From positions 16,371 through 80,370 of the forward strand of contig JAHDWA010000048.1 in NCBI GenBank assembly GCA_023382535.1: a DNA stretch of 64,000 bases, read 5' to 3'. Every line of letters begins with the position of its first letter. Within the stretch, counting starts at the first letter, position 1. A model generated the notes under the pieces. That model did no database searches and was not told the origin of the DNA. It worked only from the letters and a program-made list of their open reading frames with translations. This document shows positions 26,532 to 35,460 of the stretch, in pieces. The position numbers were made by a program, and so were the translations under genes. This DNA comes from Anaerolineae bacterium. GTDB taxonomy: Bacteria; Chloroflexota; Anaerolineae; 4572-78; J111.

Positions 26532-26777
26532 ATGGCTAAGATTTTTGTCCGTGAGCGTCATCATGTTGGCGAGTTAGCCGGTCGTCCTCGCTTTGCGATC
26601 ATTGGCGTTGAAGGCAGCGATCTGAAGTTTTTCAAACCTCACGTGCGCCGCAGCGAGTTGGAAGCGATTGCTCAAAGTGTTGGTGCTGAAGTGGTGATTC
26701 TACCTCAGGGTGGCGACGAAACCAAAGGCCAGGGTAAGGGCGAGCGCCGCCGCCGCAGACACCAGTCCGGGGACTAA
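26532..26777 (+). CDS. Small basic hypothetical protein upstream of DUF134 gene
   Basis: An 81-residue protein starting MAKIFVRERHHVGELAG, with AAGGAG just upstream. The body (FAIIGVEGSDLKFFKPHVRR, then LEAIAQSVGAEVVILPQG) looks like a small alpha/beta fold, and the tail is a run of Arg/Lys/Gln. I cannot assign a family. The GAEVVILPQGG phrase is reminiscent of NifX/NafY-type cofactor-binding folds, which commonly neighbour DUF134 genes, but this is weak. It is 5 bp from the next gene, so the two form one operon. Confidence 0.75.
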   Translation: MAKIFVRERHHVGELAGRPRFAIIGVEGSDLKFFKPHVRRSELEAIAQSVGAEVVILPQGGDETKGQGKGERRRRRHQSGD

Positions 26778-26782
26778 CTCCC

Positions 26783-27190
26783 ATGCCCCGCCCCCGCAAG
26801 TGGCGCCGCCTGCACCGCGAACCCCAGCCGGCCATTTTTAAACCTGTGGGCCTGCTGCTGGAAACACTGGAGCAGGTGACGCTGCTGCACGAGGAGTTGG
26901 AGGCGCTCCGCCTAGCCGACCTGGAAGGCCAGCACCAGGCCGATGCCGCAGCCCAAATGAGCGTCTCCCGCTCCACCTTTCAACGCCTGGTGACTGAGGC
27001 CCGGCGCAAAGTCACCCTGGCTCTGGTCAACGGGGCGGCTCTGCACATCGAAGGCGGCACTTTCCGGGTAATGGCTGTCCGTTGGCACTGCGCCGGGTGC
27101 GGCCACGATTGGGATATTGTTCACGGCAGCGGCCAGGGCCAGCCCTTAACCTGTCCCCAGTGCGGCAGTCTGGCAATTCGGGAAAAGTAG
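26783..27190 (+). CDS. DUF134-family HTH protein with C-terminal zinc ribbon
   Basis: A 135-residue predicted DNA-binding protein. The first 90 residues match the DUF134 pattern: basic MPRPRKWRR start, FKPVGL, LEALRLADLEG and a sigma-70 region-4-like helix-turn-helix (MSVSRSTFQRLVTEARRKV). The last 40 residues hold a zinc ribbon with CAGCGHDW and CPQCGSLAI, which not all family members have. It may regulate the nearby metal-related gene at 27326, but nothing shows that directly. Confidence 0.82.
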   Translation: MPRPRKWRRLHREPQPAIFKPVGLLLETLEQVTLLHEELEALRLADLEGQHQADAAAQMSVSRSTFQRLVTEARRKVTLALVNGAALHIEGGTFRVMAVRWHCAGCGHDWDIVHGSGQGQPLTCPQCGSLAIREK

Positions 27191-27203
27191 CCGCTCACAC
27201 ATC

Positions 27204-27315
27204 ATGTCATTTCGAGGCCATAGGCCGAGAAATCCCTGCAAAGCAACAATTAAAATGGTCTTGGCTTGGATAAATGGACGACTACAGGGATTTCTCCCTT
27301 CGGTCGAAATGACAT
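27204..27315. repeat. MITE-like inverted repeat
   Basis: The outer arms ATGTCATTTCGA (27204-27215) and TCGAAATGACAT (27304-27315) are perfect complements. The inner arms GAGAAATCCCTG (27227-27238) and CAGGGATTTCTC (27285-27296) also pair; a small GGCCATAGGCC palindrome lies in the left arm. It has no ORF and sits between convergent genes. A GTCATTTCGA...GAGAAATC layout recalls dispersed non-coding elements in several bacterial genomes. Copy number here cannot be judged from one window. Confidence 0.75.
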
Positions 27316-27325
27316 ACCTAAACGT

Positions 27326-28153
27326 TTATCCTTTGTATATCCTCGTGCCGACGTGCTCCCCGGCGATGGCGCGGGTGATGTTGCCGTGCTCCAGGCCGTT
27401 GACAATGAAAACCTCGCGCAGGCTGCGGGCATCGCGCATGGCTTCGAGCATGCTGCGCTCCACAGCCAAATCTTCCAGATCGCGGGCCAGCAGCTCGTTG
27501 ACCTCAATCTCCGGGATGAAGCGGGCCGCCGAGTCCTTTTTAGGGTCGGCGGTGTAAAGACCCTGCTCATCTTTGATTAAAATACAGCGCCGCGCCCCCA
27601 TCACCTCCGCCAGCAGGAAAGCCCCCGCGTCGGTCCGGTGGGGAGGGATGCGGCCCAAAGCCGGGGGACGCTCGAACAGGCCGTAGGGCGGCATGGCGTG
27701 GACCACCGGCAGACAGCCCAGGGTCAGGTATTGGGCCAGTTTGGGCAAATCATCATGCCCAATTTTGATGCCGCCGCGCTGGCTCAGCAGCACCGCCACC
27801 ATCAGCGCATTTTGCTCGCTGATGCTGGAACCCAGGCGGGCCATCACTCCGGTCGGCATCCCCAAATCCATCGCTATGGCATAGGCGTGCCGGGCGCGAG
27901 TGCCACCCCCCGTCGTGATAACAATTTTGTGCGACTGCCGGGCGGCTACCAGTTCATCCAAAATGGGCAGCAAGGCACTGCGCCCGCGGTCAATAACACT
28001 CTGTCCGCCTACTTTAACGACCGTCAGGTCGGGCAGGGGCCTGTAGACCGGGCCGGTATCGGTGCTGGCCAGCAGCGATTTATCCATCAGCGACTGGCCC
28101 ATCAGCGGCGAAACAATGTGTAGACGTCCACTTTCATCACGCTCAAGAGTCAT
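27326..28153 (-). CDS. Molybdenum storage protein-like amino-acid-kinase-fold protein
   Basis: A 275-residue protein of the UMP kinase/amino acid kinase superfamily. The pattern KVGGQSVIDRG, TGGGTRARHAYAIA, LGSSISEQNALM, PPHRTDAGAFLLAE, IKDEQGLYTADPKKD and the ending GNITRAIAGEHVGT follows the molybdenum storage protein subunits (MosA/MosB), which stack polyoxomolybdate or tungstate clusters in a hexamer. Length also fits (about 270). The ATG at 28153 is preferred because GGAGG sits 5 bases before it; an earlier ATG at 28177 lacks an SD. No nitrogenase genes are in view. It could hold Mo or W for other enzymes. Confidence 0.78.
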   Translation of the reverse strand: MTLERDESGRLHIVSPLMGQSLMDKSLLASTDTGPVYRPLPDLTVVKVGGQSVIDRGRSALLPILDELVAARQSHKIVITTGGGTRARHAYAIAMDLGMPTGVMARLGSSISEQNALMVAVLLSQRGGIKIGHDDLPKLAQYLTLGCLPVVHAMPPYGLFERPPALGRIPPHRTDAGAFLLAEVMGARRCILIKDEQGLYTADPKKDSAARFIPEIEVNELLARDLEDLAVERSMLEAMRDARSLREVFIVNGLEHGNITRAIAGEHVGTRIYKG

Positions 28154-28294
28154 CCATTCCTCCAAAAATAAAGCCAAAACAGCAAAGTTCAGACAATAAT
28201 GCCGGACATTTTAACATCCTGAAGAACAAATCACAAGCGCAGGGATGAAAACCCCAACACAGCCGGGATCATTTCGAGCTTGGGGGAGATTGGC

Positions 28295-28300
28295 TATAAT
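28295..28300 (+). promoter_or_regulatory. -10 element of the second M1-like peptidase gene
   Basis: TATAAT ends 8 nt before the ATG at 28309, which again predicts a leaderless mRNA. No convincing -35 is seen. Confidence 0.5.
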
Positions 28301-28308
28301 GATACGCT

Positions 28309-29982
28309 ATGCACAATCCATTCAATGAGCCTGTTAAAACGCTTCTCCTCATTATTGTTCTCTCACTGGGTATGTTGGCCTGCACCCTTGTCGCCAATGT
28401 ACCTGAACCAACGGTAACGCCAGTGCCAACCCGCCAACCTTCCCCGACTCCCTTGCCCTCTCCCACTACACCTCCGACCTCTGTACCCCCGACCCCCTCG
28501 CCGTTACCACCGCCACCTACCAACCCGCCAGTTACTGTGGAGGCTGATCTTGCTGCGCCGGTCGCGTTTGATTTTACCGATTTGGCTCCCTACCGGCAGG
28601 CTATGCTGCCGGAGTTTGCCGCCGATGTTGATAGCGTGGCTACGACGGGAGCCAGCCGCTATTATCTGGAAGTTGAACTGGAATGGCCGGAAGGTAGTTC
28701 GCTGAGCGAGGAGGGTCTACACTTAACAGGGCAGGAGCAGGTCCGTTATACCAATACGGAAAATGCACCTCTATCCGAAGTTTACTTTCGCCTTTACCCC
28801 AACCTGCCCGGATACGACGGTAAAATGAGCATTGATACGGTCGTCGTTGACGGCCAGCCGATCCGGCCCGAATTAGAGGCGCAAAATTCGGCTTTGCGTG
28901 TTCCACTGGGACAACCTCTGAAGCCCGGAGCGGCTGCCGACATCACGTTGAGCTATCAGGCCGACGTGCCTGGGCAAACCCGACAGGGCTACAACATTTT
29001 TTCCGCCAGCGAAAACACAATTGCCCTGGCCGGATTTTACCCGGCAATTGCCGTTTACGATGCAACAGGTTGGAATATCGAAACTCCGCCTGCTTATGGC
29101 GATGCGACCTACCTGGATACTTCGTTCTACCGGGTTGAACTGACCGTACCAGAACCGCTGGTAGTTGCCGCTTCCGGTAGTTTGCTGCAAAACACGTCCA
29201 ATGCCGATGGCAGCCAGACCCTCTCCCTGGTCTCCGGGCCGATGCGCGATTTTTATATCGTGGCCCGGGCTGACTTCGCGGTGATCAGCCAGACGGTGGA
29301 AGGCACCGTAGTTAACAGCTACTACCCGCCTGAAATGGCAGCGGGGGGCAAATTGGCCCTGCGCTACGCCGCCGACTCACTGCGGGTTTTCAACGAGCGG
29401 TTTGGCCGCTACCCCTACGCGGAGTTCGATGTGGCGGCAACGCCGACGAGAGCCGGGGGGGTGGAGTACCCGGGAGTGGTGGTCGTGTCACAGTGGATGT
29501 ACGATGATGCGGGCGGCTTTTTTGAGCATGCAACGGCCCATGAAGTGGCTCACCAGTGGTGGTACAGTATGGTCGGCAACGATCAGGTGGATACCCCCTG
29601 GCTCGACGAGTCGTTGACCAATTACAGCACCCTGGTTTACTGGGAGGTGACTGCGGGACCGGAACCTGCGAAAGAGATCATGAATGCATTCTTTTTGGGG
29701 CCCTATGAGCAGGCCAAAAGCCAGGGGCTGGATCGGGCTGTGATGGGGCCGGTGGCCGATTTTTCAGAGGGCCAATACGGAGCCATTGTCTATGGTAAGG
29801 GGCCGCTCTTTTTTAATGCCCTGCGCCAGGAGGTGGGCGATGAGATTTACTTTAAGATCATGCAGACCTATTTTGCCGAGTACAAGTACAAAATTGCCCG
29901 GCCTGACGACTTATTTGCCGTGATCGAACAGGTTTCGGACCGGGATGTTGGACCACTGGTCGAGACCTGGCTGCAAAAATAA
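28309..29982 (+). CDS. M1-family metallopeptidase-like lipoprotein
   Basis: A 557-residue paralogue of the protein at 24168-25715. The signal peptide ends in lipobox LAC (GMLACTLVAN), followed by a Pro/Thr linker of about 40 residues (TPVPTRQPSPTPLPSPT and on). The N-terminal beta domain is followed by the zinc motif HEVAHQWW and the third ligand Glu 18 residues on (WLDESLTNYS). A GGVEYPG stretch stands in place of GAMEN. It is probably an extracellular, membrane-anchored peptidase; substrate unknown. Confidence 0.88.
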   Translation: MHNPFNEPVKTLLLIIVLSLGMLACTLVANVPEPTVTPVPTRQPSPTPLPSPTTPPTSVPPTPSPLPPPPTNPPVTVEADLAAPVAFDFTDLAPYRQAMLPEFAADVDSVATTGASRYYLEVELEWPEGSSLSEEGLHLTGQEQVRYTNTENAPLSEVYFRLYPNLPGYDGKMSIDTVVVDGQPIRPELEAQNSALRVPLGQPLKPGAAADITLSYQADVPGQTRQGYNIFSASENTIALAGFYPAIAVYDATGWNIETPPAYGDATYLDTSFYRVELTVPEPLVVAASGSLLQNTSNADGSQTLSLVSGPMRDFYIVARADFAVISQTVEGTVVNSYYPPEMAAGGKLALRYAADSLRVFNERFGRYPYAEFDVAATPTRAGGVEYPGVVVVSQWMYDDAGGFFEHATAHEVAHQWWYSMVGNDQVDTPWLDESLTNYSTLVYWEVTAGPEPAKEIMNAFFLGPYEQAKSQGLDRAVMGPVADFSEGQYGAIVYGKGPLFFNALRQEVGDEIYFKIMQTYFAEYKYKIARPDDLFAVIEQVSDRDVGPLVETWLQK

Positions 29983-30113
29983 AATGGGAAAGCTATCCGA
30001 GTGCGACGCACTTTTCCAGGTCAGGAGTATCGGATTCTTTTATACTAAAGTAGACCCTACCTCCGAGGCAAAATTAGTACCTTAAGCTACTATGTCCCCT
30101 TGACGAGTCATGC
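29983..30113. other. Gap with a small palindrome
   Basis: It holds AGTGCGACGCACT, a 6-bp-arm palindrome near 30000, flanked by GGAAA/TTTCC. No ORF or T tract, so nothing firm can be assigned. Confidence 0.3.
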
Positions 30114-30119
30114 TATAAT
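30111..30119 (+). promoter_or_regulatory. Extended -10 promoter upstream of the cpaF-like gene
   Basis: TGCTATAAT matches an extended -10 element and lies 87 bp before the start codon. Confidence 0.5.
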
Positions 30120-30206
30120 TAACGTGTTCAGGAGTTATCCAGCCCGGTAGGGGTAGACCCCATCACCGACATTCATTATCAGCCAACATCTGCAAGGAGT
30201 CACCTA

Positions 30207-31655
30207 ATGAGCAACGTTTCTTCTCTATCCAGCCTGAAGCGGGTCAAAGATAGCCAACCCAAAGAAGAAGTCAAACCAGCGGTTCCCGCACCGGGCAACC
30301 TGATTATTCCACTGGAACAGCCAACGCCGCCTGACACGCCCATGCAGCGCGGTTTTATTAGCGCCGGACGAGCCGAACGGCTGCGGCTGCAATTATGGCT
30401 GGCCGACAATCTGCGCAAATCTATCGCCCCGGATGTGCCGTTAGACCTGCCGCTGCCGCGCACGGCTGAACGGGAGCAGGTTATTCGGGAGCGTTATCAG
30501 CAAGCGCTCCAGCGGGCCAATATTAAAATTCCCTCTGATGTAACCGAGGAGCAATTTTACAACAATGTCCTGGACGAAATCTTTGGTTATGGGCCGCTTG
30601 AAATATTTGTCAGATCAGATGCCATCAGCGAAATTATGGTCAACAGCCCTTTTATTGTTTTTGTCGAACTCAAAGGCAAAGGACTGGTCGAGTCCGGCTA
30701 CAAATTTCTGGATGATGACCACGTGGAACGGGTCATCAAGCGGATTGTCAAACCTCTAGGGCGCATGGCCGACGCCGACCATCCCCTGGTTGACGCTCGC
30801 CTGCCTGATGGCTCGCGGGTAAACGCAGTCCTGCGGCCTTGTGCCATTGATGGCCCGAACATCACCATCCGCAAATTTGCCAAAGAGAGGTTGACCATGG
30901 ACAACCTGATCAGTTTTGGCTCGCTCACCTCATCCATGGCGGACTTTTTGCAGGCATGCGTGGTGTCTCGAATGAATATTATTGTGTCGGGCGGTACCGG
31001 CTCTGGTAAAACAACGTTGATCAACTGCCTTTCCGGCTATATTCCCGATGGCGAGCGGACCGTGACCATCGAAGATGCCGCCGAGCTGCAATTTAAGCAG
31101 CGAAATGTGATCCGCCTGGAAACCAAAAAGCCTACCCCGGATAGCCCTGGCATTATTACCGTCCGTGACTGCGTGGTCAATGCCTTGCGTATGCGGCCTG
31201 AACGCATTGTCGTCGGCGAGTGCCGGAGTGGCGAAACGTTGGACATGCTGCAAGCGATGAACACCGGCCATGACGGCAGCATGACGACCGTCCACTCCAA
31301 CAGCCCCCGCGATTGTATTTCTCGCCTGGAAACGCTGGTGTTGATGGCCGGGGTTGATCTCCCTCTGACAGTTGTCCGCACCCAGATTGCCAAAGCCATT
31401 AATCTGATTGTGCAAGTTAACCGGCTGCGGGATGGCTCGCGCAAAATCACTTATATCACGGAAGTGCAGGGTATTGAAGGGGATACGCCTGTTTTGACCG
31501 ATATCTTTAAGTTTGTGGAAAAAGGCGAAGAAGAGGGCAAAGTCATCGGGGAACATGAACCGGCTGGCTTGCGCCCCAAGTGTGAGCCTACTTTGAGAAA
31601 TCACGGCTTTAATCTACCGGCGACAATGTTCATGAAAGCGAGCAGCTTCAAGTAA
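30207..31655 (+). CDS. cpaF: CpaF/TadA-type secretion ATPase
   Basis: A 482-residue hexameric ATPase of the type II/IV secretion superfamily, normally powering Tad/Flp pilus assembly. An N-terminal helical part precedes IFGYGPLEIFVRSDAISEIMVN. The motor has Walker A SGGTGSGKTTLINCL, an Asp box TIEDAAELQ, Walker B RPERIVVGECR and the His box NTGHDGSMTTVHSNSP. It follows AAGGAG. Its usual partners TadB/TadC, pilins and prepilin peptidase are not nearby, so it is an orphan here and may serve genes elsewhere. Confidence 0.9.
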   Translation: MSNVSSLSSLKRVKDSQPKEEVKPAVPAPGNLIIPLEQPTPPDTPMQRGFISAGRAERLRLQLWLADNLRKSIAPDVPLDLPLPRTAEREQVIRERYQQALQRANIKIPSDVTEEQFYNNVLDEIFGYGPLEIFVRSDAISEIMVNSPFIVFVELKGKGLVESGYKFLDDDHVERVIKRIVKPLGRMADADHPLVDARLPDGSRVNAVLRPCAIDGPNITIRKFAKERLTMDNLISFGSLTSSMADFLQACVVSRMNIIVSGGTGSGKTTLINCLSGYIPDGERTVTIEDAAELQFKQRNVIRLETKKPTPDSPGIITVRDCVVNALRMRPERIVVGECRSGETLDMLQAMNTGHDGSMTTVHSNSPRDCISRLETLVLMAGVDLPLTVVRTQIAKAINLIVQVNRLRDGSRKITYITEVQGIEGDTPVLTDIFKFVEKGEEEGKVIGEHEPAGLRPKCEPTLRNHGFNLPATMFMKASSFK

Positions 31656-31806
31656 AGCAGCGTTTCGGCACTTTAGGACGTTATCGAAAGGTCAAGTGGG
31701 GATCTGAGATCCAGCTCGCTCAGGGCCAGAGAACTGCGGCTTCTATTTCTCAAATAGGCTTTTATCCACACTGACACATTAACAAATTTTACCTCAAGGC
31801 AAAGTT

Positions 31807-33909
31807 ATGCAGCTTGATACGCCTCGAATTCGTTCACGGCTAGATCTTTTATACCTGGTTACGCGCGAGTTTAGTGCTCGACTTGAGATTGACCAGGTAT
31901 TGCAGCGAGTTCTCTCTGCAACTGTGGCCTCCGTTGGCGCTCATAATGCCAGTCTATTCCTGCTTGACGCTCAGGGCAAGGTTGAAAACTTATTTTCTAT
32001 TCAGGATAATTTCAACGTTCAGCAGCGCAGCCGGCCGATCCTGGAAGCTATTCTGGAGCGGGGATTGATTGCCTGGGTCGTAAAGCATCAAGAAGATGCC
32101 CTGATTCGCGACACTGAGACTGACGACCGTTGGTATAAAGATGACGACGCGTCTGCCCTCTCCAAATCACGCAGCGCTATTTCAGTCCCCATTCGACTGC
32201 CGGAGCAGCTTATAGGGGTGCTCATTGTTACGGCCAGCCAGCCCAACTACTTTGACGAGGACGACCTGTCCATGCTCCGCATTATTGCTGATCAGGCCGC
32301 CTTTGCCATTGCCAATGCCCGCCTCTTTAAAATTGAACAGCACCGCCATCGCCTGGCCGATACGCTGGCCTCGGTCGCCCGAACCATCAATTCCACCCTT
32401 GATTTAAAGGAAGCGCTTGATCTCATTTTAGAACAATTGGCCCTGGTGGTTGATTACGACAGCAGCGCTATTATGCTGCTGGAAGACGAGGTCCTTTCAG
32501 TCCGGGCTGCGCGCGGGTTTGAGGATATGAGAGATGCGCTTAAAGTTACCGTGCCTTTGGGCGTGGACGGACCTAACTATCGCGCGGTCATGCAAAAAAG
32601 GCCGGTCTTGCTCAACGACGTTGATGCCGAGCCGAGTTGGAAAAAAAGTTCCTCCTCCAAAAAAGTACGCAGTTGGATTGGCGCGCCTTTAATTGCCCAT
32701 GATGAAGTCATTGGCATGCTAACCGTGGATAGCTACACCATAAACAATTATACCGAAGAAAATGTAAGTGAGGTCGCCGCTTTTGCCGACCAGGCCGCTA
32801 CGGCGGTAGCTAATGCTCAGGCCGTCACCCTTTTGCGCAACCTAGAGGATAGTTACACCATCCTTTTTGAAGATAGTGCGGATATGATTGTGATTACCGA
32901 CTATCAGGGCCAGATTCTCAGCGTTAATCGGAAAGCCTGCCAGATGCTACGGCGGGCTAAAGAAGCATTAATTGGCAGCAATATTTTGTTGATTGACCGC
33001 CATCTGCGAGACTGCTTGTTGGAAAATACCCGGCGCTTACGGGCCTGGCGAGAAGTACTGCTGGAATTAGACATCCTCGACGCTTACCGCCAACCGATTT
33101 CGTTAGAAATTAATGCCCGGCACGTCCAATATGCTGGCAAGGAATGTGTCCAATGGGTTGGCCGGGATATTTCAGTCCGCAAAGAAAGCGAGCGCATGCG
33201 CCAGGATTTAATCGCCATGCTGGTGCACGACTTGCGCGGACCGGTAGGCAATCTCATCAACATGATTGAGCTGCTGCCCATGCTCGTCACCTCTATTGAG
33301 GAAAATCCCCGGCTCCGTGATTTTTTAACCTTGGCCCAGCGCAGCGGCCAGGAGGTCCGGGATTTAATCGACTCGATGCTGGATGTGGGCCGCCTGGAAG
33401 CAGGCGAAATTTACTTGCAGCGCAGCATGGTCAACCTGGAAGAAACCCTTCAGGCCGTCAAAGATCAAGTTACGCCCCGTGCCCAATCCAAAGAAATGGG
33501 GCTTATTTTTAAACCCCTTCCAGAAAATCTCCCTGAAGTCTGGATTGACCGGAGTATGATCCGGCGTGTCCTGATCAATCTGGTTGATAACGCCATCAAA
33601 TACACCCCCGTTCAGGGTCAGGTTTCTCTCACAACCACATTCAAGGGGGAGACGCTCCGTTTTGCCGTTAAAGATAATGGTGCGGGCATCAGCAAAGCCG
33701 ACCAGGCGCGCATTTTCAATAAATTTTCCCGGGTGGATCACTCCCTGAATGCGCCGACCGGGGTCGGCTTGGGCCTGGCCTTTTGTAAGCTGGCCGCCGA
33801 AGCGCATGGCGGCTCTATCTCCGTTCACAGCGAAGGCGTGGCCGGCTTGGGCAGCACCTTCTATCTCACCATTCCTCTTATCTCGCCTCCCGAAGAACCA
33901 GAAGAATGA
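31807..33909 (+). CDS. GAF-GAF-PAS sensor histidine kinase
   Basis: A 700-residue cytosolic kinase with no membrane helix. Two GAF domains (about 10-175 and 195-345, each with the NASLFLLD/SAIMLLED and QAAFAIANA-type ends) are followed by a PAS domain (about 355-465, DMIVITDYQGQILSVN). The H-box is MLVHDLRGPVGNL with the phospho-acceptor His, and the catalytic domain has N (LVDNAIKYTP), G1 (VKDNGAGI) and G2 (GVGLGLAFC) boxes. The stop overlaps the next gene (ATGA). No response regulator is adjacent. Confidence 0.92.
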   Translation: MQLDTPRIRSRLDLLYLVTREFSARLEIDQVLQRVLSATVASVGAHNASLFLLDAQGKVENLFSIQDNFNVQQRSRPILEAILERGLIAWVVKHQEDALIRDTETDDRWYKDDDASALSKSRSAISVPIRLPEQLIGVLIVTASQPNYFDEDDLSMLRIIADQAAFAIANARLFKIEQHRHRLADTLASVARTINSTLDLKEALDLILEQLALVVDYDSSAIMLLEDEVLSVRAARGFEDMRDALKVTVPLGVDGPNYRAVMQKRPVLLNDVDAEPSWKKSSSSKKVRSWIGAPLIAHDEVIGMLTVDSYTINNYTEENVSEVAAFADQAATAVANAQAVTLLRNLEDSYTILFEDSADMIVITDYQGQILSVNRKACQMLRRAKEALIGSNILLIDRHLRDCLLENTRRLRAWREVLLELDILDAYRQPISLEINARHVQYAGKECVQWVGRDISVRKESERMRQDLIAMLVHDLRGPVGNLINMIELLPMLVTSIEENPRLRDFLTLAQRSGQEVRDLIDSMLDVGRLEAGEIYLQRSMVNLEETLQAVKDQVTPRAQSKEMGLIFKPLPENLPEVWIDRSMIRRVLINLVDNAIKYTPVQGQVSLTTTFKGETLRFAVKDNGAGISKADQARIFNKFSRVDHSLNAPTGVGLGLAFCKLAAEAHGGSISVHSEGVAGLGSTFYLTIPLISPPEEPEE

Positions 33910-34688
33910 GCTTGGATTTAATCGCCAGGTATTACGACCTGCTCTACGGCGTCCTGGACGAGGATTGGCCCATGTGGCATACCTTAACCGAGACAACGGC
34001 CGGGCCGATTTTAGAGGTGGGTTGTGGCACGGGGCGTTTATTAGTGCCCCTGGCCGAAGCCGGGCATACGCTCACCGGCCTTGATTTATCCCCTGTCGCC
34101 CTCGACGCTGCCCGCGCCAAAATAAAGGCGGCCGGTTTGCCCCGCCAGGTTACCCTGTACGAGGCCGATATGCGCGACTTCGACCTACCGCAGAAGAACT
34201 TTGCCCTGGCTTTTATTCCCCTCAACACTTTTCTACACAATCATACACTAGACGACCAGCTTGCGACCCTGCGCGCGATTCGACGCCATTTACAGCCGGC
34301 CGGCCAGCTTATCATTGATATTTTTTACCCTGACCCGGCCCTGCTGGCCGAAGCTGACGGTCGCCTCTACTTTGAAAGCGAAACCGTTGACGACTTAACC
34401 GGGCGCACCGTGCAGTGGTACTGGCGGCACGACATTGACCTGGCCGGACAGATGCGCCACCTGACTTACATCTTAGATGAGATTGGCGAAGAGGGCTTGG
34501 TCCGCCGGGTGCAACTGCCCTTTTCACTGCGCTTTGTGTACCGCTATGAAATGGAACTATTGTTACGCGCAAGCGGCTTTAGCGTGGAAACAATCTATGG
34601 CAGCTATGACCTTGAGCCGTTCCACAGCCACAGCCAGAAGATGATTTTTGCAGCGAGGAAAGATGGAGAAGTAGCCAGTAGCCAGTAG
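33906..34688 (+). CDS. Class I SAM-dependent methyltransferase
   Basis: A 260-residue methyltransferase with a Rossmann fold. Motif I is ILEVGCGTGRLLVPLAEAG, an acidic motif II follows (TGLDLSPVALDAARAK), then YEADMRDFDL and FNTFLHN-type post-motifs (IPLNTFLHNHTLDDQ). The substrate is not evident; the C-terminal half is beta-rich, as in small-molecule methyltransferases. It is translationally coupled to the histidine kinase gene by a 4-bp overlap. Confidence 0.88.
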   Translation: MSLDLIARYYDLLYGVLDEDWPMWHTLTETTAGPILEVGCGTGRLLVPLAEAGHTLTGLDLSPVALDAARAKIKAAGLPRQVTLYEADMRDFDLPQKNFALAFIPLNTFLHNHTLDDQLATLRAIRRHLQPAGQLIIDIFYPDPALLAEADGRLYFESETVDDLTGRTVQWYWRHDIDLAGQMRHLTYILDEIGEEGLVRRVQLPFSLRFVYRYEMELLLRASGFSVETIYGSYDLEPFHSHSQKMIFAARKDGEVASSQ

Positions 34689-34739
34689 CCAGAGGTTTTT
34701 CTTATCTGACTACTGTCTACTGATTACTGTTGACTGAGA
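34673..34739. repeat. Heptad inverted repeat after the methyltransferase gene
   Basis: GCCAGTA, GCCAGTA, GCCAGAG on one side; CTGACTA, CTGTCTA, CTGATTA, CTGTTGA on the other, period 7. It lies between convergent genes, where it might work as a two-way terminator-like hairpin. Confidence 0.7.
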
Positions 34740-34740
34740 A

Positions 34741-35289
34741 CTACATTTGTTCCCTAAAACTTACGTTATACTTTTTGCGGGCCTTTAATACAGCTCGCCG
34801 CAAAATCTCATGGACCTCCGTGGGGTTGGAAACGTTATTGAGATCAGCGCTCGGATGGCTTGGATCGTGGCTGCGGATGTGGAGATCGCCAATCCCCAGC
34901 ATTCGCTCGCTGATGCCCTGACTCACGTCAATATCCTGAATGCGTACCAGCTCAATATCTTCCCGATCTTTGCCCAGCATGCCCTCGGTAATGCGGACCC
35001 GTTCACTGGTAATCTGGTAATGAACGCTGAGTGATAAGAAAGGGCGACCTTCCCAGAGGATCGTTTCCGCTTCATTATCTCCCTCGTCCACTGACCCTTT
35101 CGACACCGCTGCCGGTTGACCTGTGGCCTGGCTCAGGAAATCATCCATCTCCTTTAAAACGCCATCGGTGATAGCCCCAACCAGGCGATCTATTTCGGCC
35201 TGAGGGATGCCGGATAGAGCCACACCGCTTTGGGCTACCGCTTGCCAGATACTGGCCTTTACTTTGGCCCGCATTTCAGATAAAGACAT
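34741..35289 (-). CDS. PH-domain (bacterial bPH-like) protein
   Basis: A 182-residue protein. The C-terminal half (about 90-170) resembles bacterial PH domains of the YdbS/YdbT type: ETILWEGRPFLSLSVHYQIT, RVRITEGMLGKDREDIELV, DIDVSQGISERMLGIGDLHI. The N-terminal half is helical with no membrane segment. The ATG at 35289 (MSLSEMRAK) has GGGAG upstream; the longer frame is ignored. It is divergent from the large SLATT-SLOG gene and may share its control region. Confidence 0.75.
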   Translation of the reverse strand: MSLSEMRAKVKASIWQAVAQSGVALSGIPQAEIDRLVGAITDGVLKEMDDFLSQATGQPAAVSKGSVDEGDNEAETILWEGRPFLSLSVHYQITSERVRITEGMLGKDREDIELVRIQDIDVSQGISERMLGIGDLHIRSHDPSHPSADLNNVSNPTEVHEILRRAVLKARKKYNVSFREQM

Positions 35290-35405
35290 CGGATTATCTC
35301 CCTTTCTTTTACTTGGTTGCCACTTGGCAAATTGCCACATTACTCTATTCTGACTCTAACCGAACACACGAACGTTGTCAAACCGGAATGCGGCTAAATT
35401 TGGTA

Positions 35406-35434
35406 TTGACATTTAAGAATTGTTACCCGATAAT
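35406..35434 (+). promoter_or_regulatory. Promoter of the SLATT-TIR-TPR-SLOG gene
   Basis: TTGACA (35406-35411), 17-bp spacer, GATAAT (35429-35434). The leader is short and has GAGGGG before the ATG at 35461. No LexA box is present. Confidence 0.75.
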
Positions 35435-35460
35435 AGGGTAATGTAAAGAGGGGATTCGCC

